A stretch of 49,826 nt of DNA, taken from Variovorax sp. EL159 (GTDB lineage Bacteria; Pseudomonadota; Gammaproteobacteria; Burkholderiales; Burkholderiaceae_C). This document shows positions 8,364 through 16,151 of the stretch, piece after piece. The position numbers were made by a program, and so were the translations under genes. Where the stretch lies: NCBI RefSeq assembly GCF_900100965.1, contig NZ_FMUJ01000013.1, positions 1-49,826 of the forward strand, written 5' to 3'. The notes beneath the pieces were generated by a model, which saw nothing but the letters and a program-made list of their open reading frames with translations, was not told the DNA's origin and did not search any database. Each line of letters opens with the position of its first letter. The first letter of the stretch is position 1.

Positions 8364-8918
8364 ATGTCATTCAACAACGGCGGGTACCTGGAGACCGACG
8401 ACGCGCTGCGCATGCTCGACCTGCTGTCGCAGGCATCGGGCAGCGACTTCTACATGTCGGTCGAGAGCAAGGGCAAGAAGGTCGCGGGCGAGATCCAGAC
8501 CCTCTTCTCGGACAACATGGAGGTGCTGGAAATTGGCGGCTACTCCTACGTGGCGGAGGTCGCGTCCGCGCCTGGTTCCGGCAAGGGCGTCGCGCGGGGG
8601 CTGCCGCTGGCGGTGGTGCGCGATTGCGATGCCGCCACCGCCTCGATCGCCAGCCTGCTGTACAGCCAGGACAGCGACCTGATCGTCAACATCCTGGTCT
8701 TCAAGGCCGGCGGCGACAACGCCGACCGGCAGCCCTTCTTCGAGATCGAACTCACCGGCGGCCGCGTCAGCCAGCACGCGATCCTGACGGGCGGCGTGCC
8801 CAAGCGGCCTTGCGAGATCGTCGTGTTCAGCTACCGCGCCATCGAGATCAAGAGCGCGCCGCAGCTGGTCAGCGGCATCCGCGGCGCGGTGCGCGCCGCC
8901 AAGCTCGTCAACCACTGA
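8364..8918 (+). CDS. Hcp-like (T6SS tube fold) protein
   Basis: The product is about 184 residues. Its pattern fits the Hcp beta-barrel fold: DFYMSVESKGKKVAGE near the start, and LTGGRVSQHAILTGG then ERP-like KRPCEIVVFSY at the end, which matches the 'L..v.Isg...r..E...l.Y' strand pair of Hcp. It is clearly different from the standard Hcp at 27066-27551. Hcp proteins form the inner tube and bind small effectors; this one could be a specialised tube subunit or adaptor. CAGGAG at 8352-8357 favours the ATG at 8364 over the one at 8358, which would be too close. Confidence 0.65.
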   Translation: MSFNNGGYLETDDALRMLDLLSQASGSDFYMSVESKGKKVAGEIQTLFSDNMEVLEIGGYSYVAEVASAPGSGKGVARGLPLAVVRDCDAATASIASLLYSQDSDLIVNILVFKAGGDNADRQPFFEIELTGGRVSQHAILTGGVPKRPCEIVVFSYRAIEIKSAPQLVSGIRGAVRAAKLVNH

Positions 8919-8940
8919 GCCCGATCAGGAAAGCCACGCC

Positions 8941-9780
8941 ATGACCGCTGCCGAACTCATCAAGTCCGCCGATCCGGTCGGCGCCCTCAAGGCACTGAGC
9001 GACGAGGTGCGCGCCAGGCCCGCCGACAGCAAGTACCGCGTCTTCATGGCGCAGCTGCTGTGCGTGCTGGGGCAGTGGGAGCGCGCGCTCAACCAGCTCA
9101 CCGTCGCGGCCGAACTCGACGCGCTCGCCGTGCCGATGAAGCAGGTGTACGGCGACGCCGTGCGCTGCGAAGGCCTGCGCGCCGAAGTGTTCGCGGGCAC
9201 GCGCACGCCCATGATCTTCGGACAGCCCGACGAATGGCTGGCGCTGCTCATCGAATCGCTGCTGCGCCAGGGGCGCGGCGAAGCGGCACTGGCCGAAGAC
9301 CTGCGCCAGCGTGCCTTCGATGGTGCGCCCGCCATCGGCGGCACCATCGACGGCGCGCCCTTCGAATGGCTGGCCGATGCCGACATGCGGCTGGGCCCGG
9401 TGCTCGAAGCTTTCGTCAACGGCAAGTACTACTGGATCCCGTACGCGCGCCTGGCGCACATCAAGATCGAGCCGCCCGAAGACCTGCGCGACTGCGTGTG
9501 GATGCCCGCGCACCTGCAGTTCGAGAACGGCGGCGAAACGCTTGCGCTGATTCCCACGCGCTACGAAGGCACCGAGAAGATGGAAGACGGCGAGCTGCGG
9601 CTCGCGCGCAAGACCGAGTGGCGCGAGCTGCGGCCCGAGGTCTGGGCCGGCTACGGGCAGCGCGTGCTCGGCAGCGACGCGGGCGAATATGCGCTCATGG
9701 ACGTGCGCGAGATCCTGTTCACGCACGCGTCTGGCGCTACGGACGGCGCGCACGATGCGAACGAGGCCGGCCATGGTTGA
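8941..9780 (+). CDS. tagJ: T6SS accessory protein TagJ (ImpE/SciE family)
   Basis: TagJ binds the N-terminus of the sheath protein TssB and is an accessory factor in sheath handling or disassembly. The 279-residue length and the conserved text fit the ImpE family: an N-terminal TPR-like part (about 1-110, KYRVFMAQLLCVLGQWERAL) and a C-terminal SH3-like part with WIPYARLAHIKIEPPEDLRD and WMPAHLQF. It has the usual neighbour, tssE, with which it overlaps by 8 bases, implying translational coupling. AGGAAAG lies before the ATG. Confidence 0.93.
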   Translation: MTAAELIKSADPVGALKALSDEVRARPADSKYRVFMAQLLCVLGQWERALNQLTVAAELDALAVPMKQVYGDAVRCEGLRAEVFAGTRTPMIFGQPDEWLALLIESLLRQGRGEAALAEDLRQRAFDGAPAIGGTIDGAPFEWLADADMRLGPVLEAFVNGKYYWIPYARLAHIKIEPPEDLRDCVWMPAHLQFENGGETLALIPTRYEGTEKMEDGELRLARKTEWRELRPEVWAGYGQRVLGSDAGEYALMDVREILFTHASGATDGAHDANEAGHG

Positions 9781-10288
9781 CGTTGCCGCGGCCCAGGAGC
9801 GCCTGCAGCCTTCGCTGCTCGACCGCCTCGTCGACAACGCCCCCAGCGAGAAGCGCGAGAGCGACGAGAAACGCACGCTGACCCGCCAGGCCTTGCGCGC
9901 GGCCGTGCTGCGCGACCTGGGCTGGCTCTTCAACGCCACCGGCTATGGCCTCGCGATGGACGACCGGCAGTTTCCGAACGCGGCGCGCTCGGTCGTCAAC
10001 TACGGATTGCCTATGCTGTCTGGCCAGTTCACCTCGTCGGTGCAGCGTGTCAGCATGGAACAGGCTTTGAAGAACGCGATCCTGCAGTTCGAGCCGCGCA
10101 TCCTGTCCCGCACTCTCGAAGTGGAACTCATCATGGAAGGCTCCGCCCTGGACTCCCACAACAGCATCGGCCTGCAGATACGCGGCATGCTCTGGGCGCA
10201 GCCCGTGCCGCTGGAGTTCTTGATGCGCAGCCGCGTCGACCTGGAAGAGGGGCGCATCGAGATCCAGGACACGACGCAAAAACCATGA
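9773..10288 (+). CDS. tssE: T6SS baseplate protein TssE (gp25-like)
   Basis: TssE is the gp25-like baseplate wedge subunit that starts sheath assembly. The 171-residue product starts at the ATG inside the end of tagJ (MVDVAAAQERLQPSLLDRL). It carries the gp25 core: LRDLGWLFNATG, NYGLPMLSG, then LKNAILQFEPRIL and the terminal LRSRVDLE-like strand. The longer open frame upstream overlaps tagJ and shows no homology, so it was cut. tssF follows after 10 bases. Confidence 0.95.
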   Translation: MVDVAAAQERLQPSLLDRLVDNAPSEKRESDEKRTLTRQALRAAVLRDLGWLFNATGYGLAMDDRQFPNAARSVVNYGLPMLSGQFTSSVQRVSMEQALKNAILQFEPRILSRTLEVELIMEGSALDSHNSIGLQIRGMLWAQPVPLEFLMRSRVDLEEGRIEIQDTTQKP

Positions 10289-10298
10289 GCCCCATGCC

Positions 10299-12191
10299 AT
10301 GGACCCCCGGCTGCTGACCCTGTACGAGCAGGAGCTGCGCTACTTCCGCGAAAGCGCGTCGGAATTCGCGCGCGCCTTTCCGAAGATCGCGCATCGCCTG
10401 GGCATCGAAGGCCAGGAGGTCGCCGACCCGTATGTCGAGCGCCTGATCGAGGCCACGGCCTTCCTGTCGGCGCGCGTCAACCTCAAGCTCGATGCCGAGT
10501 ACCCGCGCTTCACCGGGCACCTGCTCGACGTCGTCTATCCGCACTTCCTAGCGCCCACGCCGTCGATGGCGGTGGTGTCTTTCGCGCCCGACCCGGAAGA
10601 CGCCAACCTGGCCACCGGCCCGGCGCTGCCGCGCGGCAGCGGCCTGCGCGCGCGGCAGGCCGTGGGCCAGAACACGCATTGCGAATTCCGTACCGCCGCC
10701 GCGCTGCGCGTGTGGCCGCTGGAGATCCAGCGCGCCCAGTACTTCACCTATGCGCCCGACCTGCCGCTGAACACGCACCCGCAGGCGCGCAGCATTCGCG
10801 GCGGCCTGCGCATCGCGCTGCACACCACCGCCGGCCTCGACTTCAGCCAGATCGCGCTCGACGACCTCGTGCTGCATTTCAGCGGCGGCGAAGACGTGGC
10901 CTGGCAACTGCACGAATGCACGCTGGGCCAGCCCATCGGCGTGATGGTGCGGCCGCTGTCGCCCTCGGGCGCCTTGCAGGGCGAGGTGCGCCACCTGCCG
11001 CCCGATGCGATCCGCGCCGTGGGCTTCGAGGACGACGAGGCGCTGTTGCCCGTGACCGCCACGGGCTTCTCGGGCTTTCGCCTGCTGCAGGAGTACTTTG
11101 CCTTTCCGCAGCGCTTCCAGTTCGCGCGCATTGCCGGCCTGCAGCCGCTGCTGGCGGACATGCCCGTGACCGAGGTCGAGATCGTGCTGCTCTTTTCGCG
11201 TGGCGATGCCGCGCTCGAGAAGCTGGTGAGCGCCGACAACGTGCAGCTGCATTGCGTGCCGGCCATCAACCTGTTCAGTCGGCGCCTGGACCGCGTGCCG
11301 CTGACCGAAGGCGTGAGCCAGTTCCACCTGCTGCCCGACCGCACGCGGCCGCAGGACTTCGAGGTGCACACCGTCACCGAGGCCATCGGCCATGGCGCGC
11401 CGGGCACGGACACGGCCGCCGTCGAGCAGGTCTTCCGGCCGTTCTATTCGGCCTTCCACGGCACGCGACACAGCCACCCGGCCTACTTCACGACCACGCG
11501 CGAGCCGCGCATGCTCTCGGTGCGCCAGCGCACCGAAGGCCATCGCAGCAGCCACATCGGCTCCGAGGTCTACATGCAGATCGTCGATCCGCAGCAGGCG
11601 CCGTATGCGGCCACGCTGCGGCAGCTGGCCGTGACGGCGCTGTGCACCAACCGCGACCTGCCGCTGCTGCTGCCCGTGGGCCGCGACAACGACTTCGACT
11701 GCGTCGACTCCTTCCCCGTGCAGCGCGTGCGCATGGTGCGCGGCCCGTCGCGGCCGGTGTCGCCGGTGGTGAGCCAGGGGCTGGGCTGGCGCGTGCTCGA
11801 TCACCTCGCGCTCAACTACCTTTCGCTGTCCGACAGCACGCCGCAGCAGGGCGCCGCGGCGCTGCGCGAAACCTTGATGCTCTACGCGGTGCATGCCGAC
11901 GAAATGCGCCAGGGCCAGGTGCGCGGGCTGCTGTCGGTCAAGAGCAAGCCAGTGGCGCGCCGCCTGCCGATGAAGGGGCCGATCGCATTCGGGCGCGGGC
12001 TCGAAGTGACGCTCGAAGTCGACAAGGACGCCTTTCACGGCCACAGCGTGTTCCTGTTCGGTGCCGTGCTGGCGCGCTATCTGGCGCGCCACGTCGAGGT
12101 CAATCATTTCGTCGAGACCGTGCTTCGCATCGCGGGCAAGGGCGAGACCATGCGCTGGAGACCGCTGTGCGGGACGCGCCAGATCCTGTAG
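10299..12191 (+). CDS. tssF: T6SS baseplate protein TssF (VasA/ImpG)
   Basis: TssF forms the TssF2-TssG wedge with TssG. The 630-residue length is normal. The start MDPRLLTLYEQELRYFRE and the following FARAFPKIAHRLGIEGQEVADPYVERLIEATAFL are hallmarks of the family, and the C-terminus contains GRGLEVTLEVDKDAFHGHS. It overlaps the GTG start of tssG by 25 bases. No truncation is seen. Confidence 0.97.
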   Translation: MDPRLLTLYEQELRYFRESASEFARAFPKIAHRLGIEGQEVADPYVERLIEATAFLSARVNLKLDAEYPRFTGHLLDVVYPHFLAPTPSMAVVSFAPDPEDANLATGPALPRGSGLRARQAVGQNTHCEFRTAAALRVWPLEIQRAQYFTYAPDLPLNTHPQARSIRGGLRIALHTTAGLDFSQIALDDLVLHFSGGEDVAWQLHECTLGQPIGVMVRPLSPSGALQGEVRHLPPDAIRAVGFEDDEALLPVTATGFSGFRLLQEYFAFPQRFQFARIAGLQPLLADMPVTEVEIVLLFSRGDAALEKLVSADNVQLHCVPAINLFSRRLDRVPLTEGVSQFHLLPDRTRPQDFEVHTVTEAIGHGAPGTDTAAVEQVFRPFYSAFHGTRHSHPAYFTTTREPRMLSVRQRTEGHRSSHIGSEVYMQIVDPQQAPYAATLRQLAVTALCTNRDLPLLLPVGRDNDFDCVDSFPVQRVRMVRGPSRPVSPVVSQGLGWRVLDHLALNYLSLSDSTPQQGAAALRETLMLYAVHADEMRQGQVRGLLSVKSKPVARRLPMKGPIAFGRGLEVTLEVDKDAFHGHSVFLFGAVLARYLARHVEVNHFVETVLRIAGKGETMRWRPLCGTRQIL

Positions 12192-13270
12192 CCGCCGCAC
12201 CAGCAACGGCTGCGGCAGCGCCTGCTGGCACTGCGGCGTCGCGCGTTGCCGGCGCGGTGCACGCATGGTCGGCCGAGCCGTGGTCCTTCGACTACTTCGC
12301 GGCGCTGCGCCGGCTGGAGTCGGTGGCAAGGACCACGCCGCGCTGGGGCCGCGCGCTGCTGCCGAGCGCCGAGCCGCTGCGCGTGGGGCAGGAGCCTTCG
12401 CTGTCGTTCGCGCCGGCCAGCTTCAGCCGCTTCGAGGCGGCGAGCACGTATTCGCCGCCGCGGCTGCGCCAGCATTTCTTCAGCTACATCGGCCCCAACG
12501 GTCCGTTGCCGGTGCACCTGAGCGACTTCATCCGCGAGCGCAGCCTGAACCATGGCGACCCGACCTGGCTGGCCTTTCTCGACACCTTCCTGCATCGCTT
12601 CTCGCTGCACTTCTACCGGGCCTGGGCGCAGGCGCGTCCGGCGGTGGCGCTCGACCGGCCGGACGAAGACCGGTTTCGGTTGCAGATCGGCGCGCTGGTC
12701 GGCATCGGCGCGCCGGGGCGCATCGAGCGCGACGAGGTGCACGACGACGCGCGCCTGCATTTTTCGGGCTGGCTTGCGCGCCGCGTGCACAACGCCGAGA
12801 GCGTGGCGTCGGTGCTGTGCTGCTACTTCGGCGTGCCCGTGACGCTGGAGCGTTGGGTCGGCCACTGGATGAGCCTGCCGGCCGGCGAGCTGACGCGGCT
12901 GGGGCAGGGCGAGAGTTCGCGTTCGATGGGCATGGGCGCGATGCTCGGCACGCGCGCGTGGGACCGGCAGCACCGCGTGCGCCTGCACCTGGGCCCGCTC
13001 ACGCTGGACCAGTACCGCATGTTCCTGCCCACGCGCGAGGTCGGCAATGCGCAGCCCGTGCTGCAGCGCTGGATGCTGCAACTGCTGGGCGACGAACTCG
13101 AATGGGACGCCGAGCTGGTGCTCGAAAAAGCACAGGTGCCCGTCACGCGCCTGGGCCATGCCAAGGGCAATGCGCCGCGCCTGGGCTGGGTCTCGTGGCT
13201 CGGCGAGCGCACGCGCAGCCGCGACGCGGCGGACGTGCGCATCGGCCGTCAACTGGCGGGAGCGCATTGA
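12167..13270 (+). CDS. tssG: T6SS baseplate protein TssG (VasB/ImpH)
   Basis: TssG is the second baseplate wedge subunit. The start is taken as GTG at 12167 (VRDAPDPVAAAP), with GGAG at 12157-12160, giving 367 residues. Conserved family text follows an Ala/Pro-rich N-terminus: WSFDYFAALRRLES, then LRQHFFSYIGPNGPLPVHLS, and LHLGPLTLDQYRMFLP near the end. The start lies inside tssF, so translation is probably coupled. Confidence 0.93.
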   Translation: MRDAPDPVAAAPATAAAAPAGTAASRVAGAVHAWSAEPWSFDYFAALRRLESVARTTPRWGRALLPSAEPLRVGQEPSLSFAPASFSRFEAASTYSPPRLRQHFFSYIGPNGPLPVHLSDFIRERSLNHGDPTWLAFLDTFLHRFSLHFYRAWAQARPAVALDRPDEDRFRLQIGALVGIGAPGRIERDEVHDDARLHFSGWLARRVHNAESVASVLCCYFGVPVTLERWVGHWMSLPAGELTRLGQGESSRSMGMGAMLGTRAWDRQHRVRLHLGPLTLDQYRMFLPTREVGNAQPVLQRWMLQLLGDELEWDAELVLEKAQVPVTRLGHAKGNAPRLGWVSWLGERTRSRDAADVRIGRQLAGAH

Positions 13271-13340
13271 TGCGAGTCCACCTTTCTTCGCCTTTCAATC
13301 CTTCCAGCTTCATTCGTCTAGACGAGATACGGAGTCCTTC

Positions 13341-16121
13341 ATGAGTGAAATCAGCCGCACCGCCCTTTTCGGCAAACTCAATTCGCTGGCCTACAAGGCC
13401 ATCGAAGGCGCGACCGTGTTCTGCAAGATGCGGGGCAATCCGTACGTGGAGCTGGAGCACTGGTTCGCCCAGCTGCTGCAGGTGCAGGACTCCGACCTGC
13501 ACCGCGTGATCCAGCACTACGGCCTCGATGTGTCGGTGATCGCCAAGGACATGACGGCCGCGCTCGACCGCCTGCCGCGCGGCGCCACCGCCATCAGCGA
13601 CTTTTCGCCCCACATCGAGAACGCCATCGAACGCGCGTGGACCTACGCCACCCTGCAGTTCGGCGAGGCGCAGGTGCGCACCGGCTACATCCTGGTCGGC
13701 ATGCTGAAGACGCAGAGCCTGCGCAACCCGCTGTTCGGTTTGTCGAAGCAGTTCGAGAAGGTGAAGGTCGAAGACCTCGCCGACAACTTCGCAAAAATCT
13801 GCGACGCCTCGCCCGAATCGCAGATGCGCGCACAGGACGGCACCGGCATGGGCAGCGGCGCGCCGGGCGAAGACTCGGGCGCGATGGCGCCGGCCGCCAT
13901 GGGCAAGGGCGATGCGCTGAAGAAGTTCGCGGTCGATCTCACCGAGAAGGCCAAGAAGGGCGAGATGGACCCGGTGACCGGGCGCGACGAAGAGATCCGC
14001 CAGATCGTCGACATCCTCATGCGCCGCCGGCAGAACAACCCGCTGCTCACCGGCGAGGCCGGTGTCGGCAAGACGGCGGTGGTCGAAGGCTTCGCGCAGC
14101 GGCTGGCGCGCGGCGACGTGCCGCCGCAACTGAAAGACGTGAAGCTGCTCACGCTCGACATCGGCCTCTTGCAGGCCGGCGCGAGCATGAAGGGCGAGTT
14201 CGAGCAACGCCTGCGCCAGGTGATCGACGAGGTGCAAAGCTCGCCCACGCCCATCATTCTTTTCATCGACGAGATCCACACGCTGGTGGGCGCGGGCGGC
14301 GCGGCAGGCACTGGCGATGCAGCCAATCTGCTCAAGCCCGCACTGGCGCGCGGCAACCTGCGCACCATCGGCGCGACCACCTGGGCCGAGTACAAGAAGT
14401 ACATCGAGAAAGACCCGGCGCTCACGCGGCGCTTCCAGGTCGTGCAGGTGCCCGAGCCCGACGAGACGAAAGCGATCCTGATGCTGCGCGGCGTGGCCAG
14501 CGTGCTGGAGAAGCACCACCGCGTGCAGCTGCTCGACGAGGCCATCGAGGCGGCCGTGAAGCTGAGCCACCGCTACATTCCCGCGCGGCAGCTGCCCGAC
14601 AAGGCAGTGAGCCTGCTCGACACCGCGTGCGCGCGCGTGGCCGTGTCGCAGCATGCGACGCCGCCCGAGGTGGAAGACTGCATGCGCCGCATCGAAGGGC
14701 TCACGGTCGAGCAGGAGATCATCGGGCGCGAAGAGGCCATCGGCATCGACGTGACCAAGCGCGCGGCGCAGGTGGCCGCGCTGCTGGCTGAATCGAAGGT
14801 GCAGCTCGATGCGTTGAATGCGCGCTGGCAGGAAGAGAAGGGGCTGGTCGATCGGCTGCTTGAGCTGCGCGCGAAGCTGCGGGCGGGGAACAAGCCGGTG
14901 GATGCTGCTTCACTCCCTCCTCTTCCGGGGGAGGGCAAGGGTGGGGGCAGCGGCGCATCGAATGCTGATGGTGGTGCGAAGGCCGACGTGCCCCCACCCC
15001 AACCCTCCCCCAGCGGGGGAGGGAGCGAAGACCGGGCGGTGCTGCTGGCGGAGCTGCATGAGCTGCAAGCGAAGATTCATGCGGTGCAGGGCGAGTCGCC
15101 ACTGATCCTGCCCTCCGTCGATGAACAGGCCGTGGCCTCCGTCGTCGCCGACTGGACCGGCATTCCCGTCGGCCGCATGGTCAAGAACGAAGTGGAGGCG
15201 GTGCTCAAGCTTGCCGACACGCTGAACATGCGCGTGATCGGCCAGAAGCACGGGCTGGAGATGATCGCGCGGCGCATCCAGACCTCGCGTGCGCGTCTGG
15301 ACAACCCGCAGAAGCCCATCGGCGTCTTCATGCTCTGCGGCACCTCCGGCGTCGGCAAGACCGAGACCGCGCTCGCACTGGCCGAGGCGCTGTATGGCGG
15401 CGAGCAGAACATCATCACCATCAACATGAGCGAGTTCCAGGAGGCACACACCGTCTCCACGCTCAAGGGCGCGCCTCCGGGCTACGTGGGCTATGGCGAA
15501 GGCGGCATCCTGACCGAGGCCGTGCGCCGCCGGCCCTACAGCGTGGTGCTGCTCGACGAAGTGGAGAAGGCCCACCCCGACGTGCACGAGATCTTCTTCC
15601 AGGTCTTCGACAAGGGCTGGATGGAAGACGGCGAGGGCCGCATGATCGACTTCAAGAACACGATCATCCTGCTGACCACCAACGCCGGCAGCGAGCTGGT
15701 GATGAGCATGTGCCGCGACCCCGAGCTGCTGCCCGACTCCAATGCACTGGCCGATGCACTCAAGGCGCCGCTCATGAAGGTGTTCCCGCCCGCGCTGCTG
15801 GGCCGCATCGTCACCATTCCCTACTACCCGCTGTCGCCCGACATGATGAAGAAGATCGTGCGGCTGCAGCTGGGCCGCATCAAGAAGCGCGTCGAGACCA
15901 ACCACGGCGTGCCCTTCGAGTACAGCGAGGCGGTGGTCGAGCAGGTGGTCGCGCGCTGCCAGGACCCGGAGTCGGGCGGCCGCGTGATCGACGCGATCCT
16001 GACCAACACCGTGCTGCCCACGATCTCGGTCGAGTACCTGCAGCGTCTGGCGTCGGGCGGCGAGATCCGCCGCGTCGCGCTCGACGTGAAAGACGCCGAC
16101 TTCACCTACGCCTTCGACTAG
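13341..16121 (+). CDS. clpV: T6SS sheath-recycling ATPase ClpV (TssH) with in-frame repeat insertion
   Basis: ClpV is an AAA+ ATPase that disassembles contracted TssB-TssC sheaths. The 926-residue protein has a Clp N-domain (about 1-150), AAA-1 with Walker A GEAGVGKT (238-245) and Walker B FIDEIHTL, a middle coiled region, and AAA-2 with Walker A GTSGVGKT (667-674). Residues about 525-561 are not ClpV-like: Gly/Pro/Ser-rich text translated from a GC-rich inverted repeat doublet at 14915-15023. The frame stays open across it and both ATPase sites are intact, so the protein is probably functional, with a flexible loop after the middle domain. The start is the ATG preceding MSEISRTALFGKLN. Confidence 0.96.
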   Translation: MSEISRTALFGKLNSLAYKAIEGATVFCKMRGNPYVELEHWFAQLLQVQDSDLHRVIQHYGLDVSVIAKDMTAALDRLPRGATAISDFSPHIENAIERAWTYATLQFGEAQVRTGYILVGMLKTQSLRNPLFGLSKQFEKVKVEDLADNFAKICDASPESQMRAQDGTGMGSGAPGEDSGAMAPAAMGKGDALKKFAVDLTEKAKKGEMDPVTGRDEEIRQIVDILMRRRQNNPLLTGEAGVGKTAVVEGFAQRLARGDVPPQLKDVKLLTLDIGLLQAGASMKGEFEQRLRQVIDEVQSSPTPIILFIDEIHTLVGAGGAAGTGDAANLLKPALARGNLRTIGATTWAEYKKYIEKDPALTRRFQVVQVPEPDETKAILMLRGVASVLEKHHRVQLLDEAIEAAVKLSHRYIPARQLPDKAVSLLDTACARVAVSQHATPPEVEDCMRRIEGLTVEQEIIGREEAIGIDVTKRAAQVAALLAESKVQLDALNARWQEEKGLVDRLLELRAKLRAGNKPVDAASLPPLPGEGKGGGSGASNADGGAKADVPPPQPSPSGGGSEDRAVLLAELHELQAKIHAVQGESPLILPSVDEQAVASVVADWTGIPVGRMVKNEVEAVLKLADTLNMRVIGQKHGLEMIARRIQTSRARLDNPQKPIGVFMLCGTSGVGKTETALALAEALYGGEQNIITINMSEFQEAHTVSTLKGAPPGYVGYGEGGILTEAVRRRPYSVVLLDEVEKAHPDVHEIFFQVFDKGWMEDGEGRMIDFKNTIILLTTNAGSELVMSMCRDPELLPDSNALADALKAPLMKVFPPALLGRIVTIPYYPLSPDMMKKIVRLQLGRIKKRVETNHGVPFEYSEAVVEQVVARCQDPESGGRVIDAILTNTVLPTISVEYLQRLASGGEIRRVALDVKDADFTYAFD
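14915..15023. repeat. GC-rich inverted repeat doublet inside clpV, copy 3
   Basis: A left hairpin (14915-14920 with 14930-14935) and a perfect right hairpin (15003-15011 ccctccccc with 15015-15023 gggggaggg, loop agc) flank 67 bases. The inner flanks gggtgggggcag and gtgcccccacccc are inverted copies. It is the same family as 14-124 and 6259-6355, but here it is translated as part of ClpV. Confidence 0.85.
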
Positions 16122-16151
16122 GCGCACTCCAATCCCGCAAGAGACACCGAC

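Noticed and set aside
10679..12166. In-frame upstream extension of tssG inside tssF
   Set aside because: Family similarity begins only after about 12240, and GTG at 12167 with GGAG explains the start.
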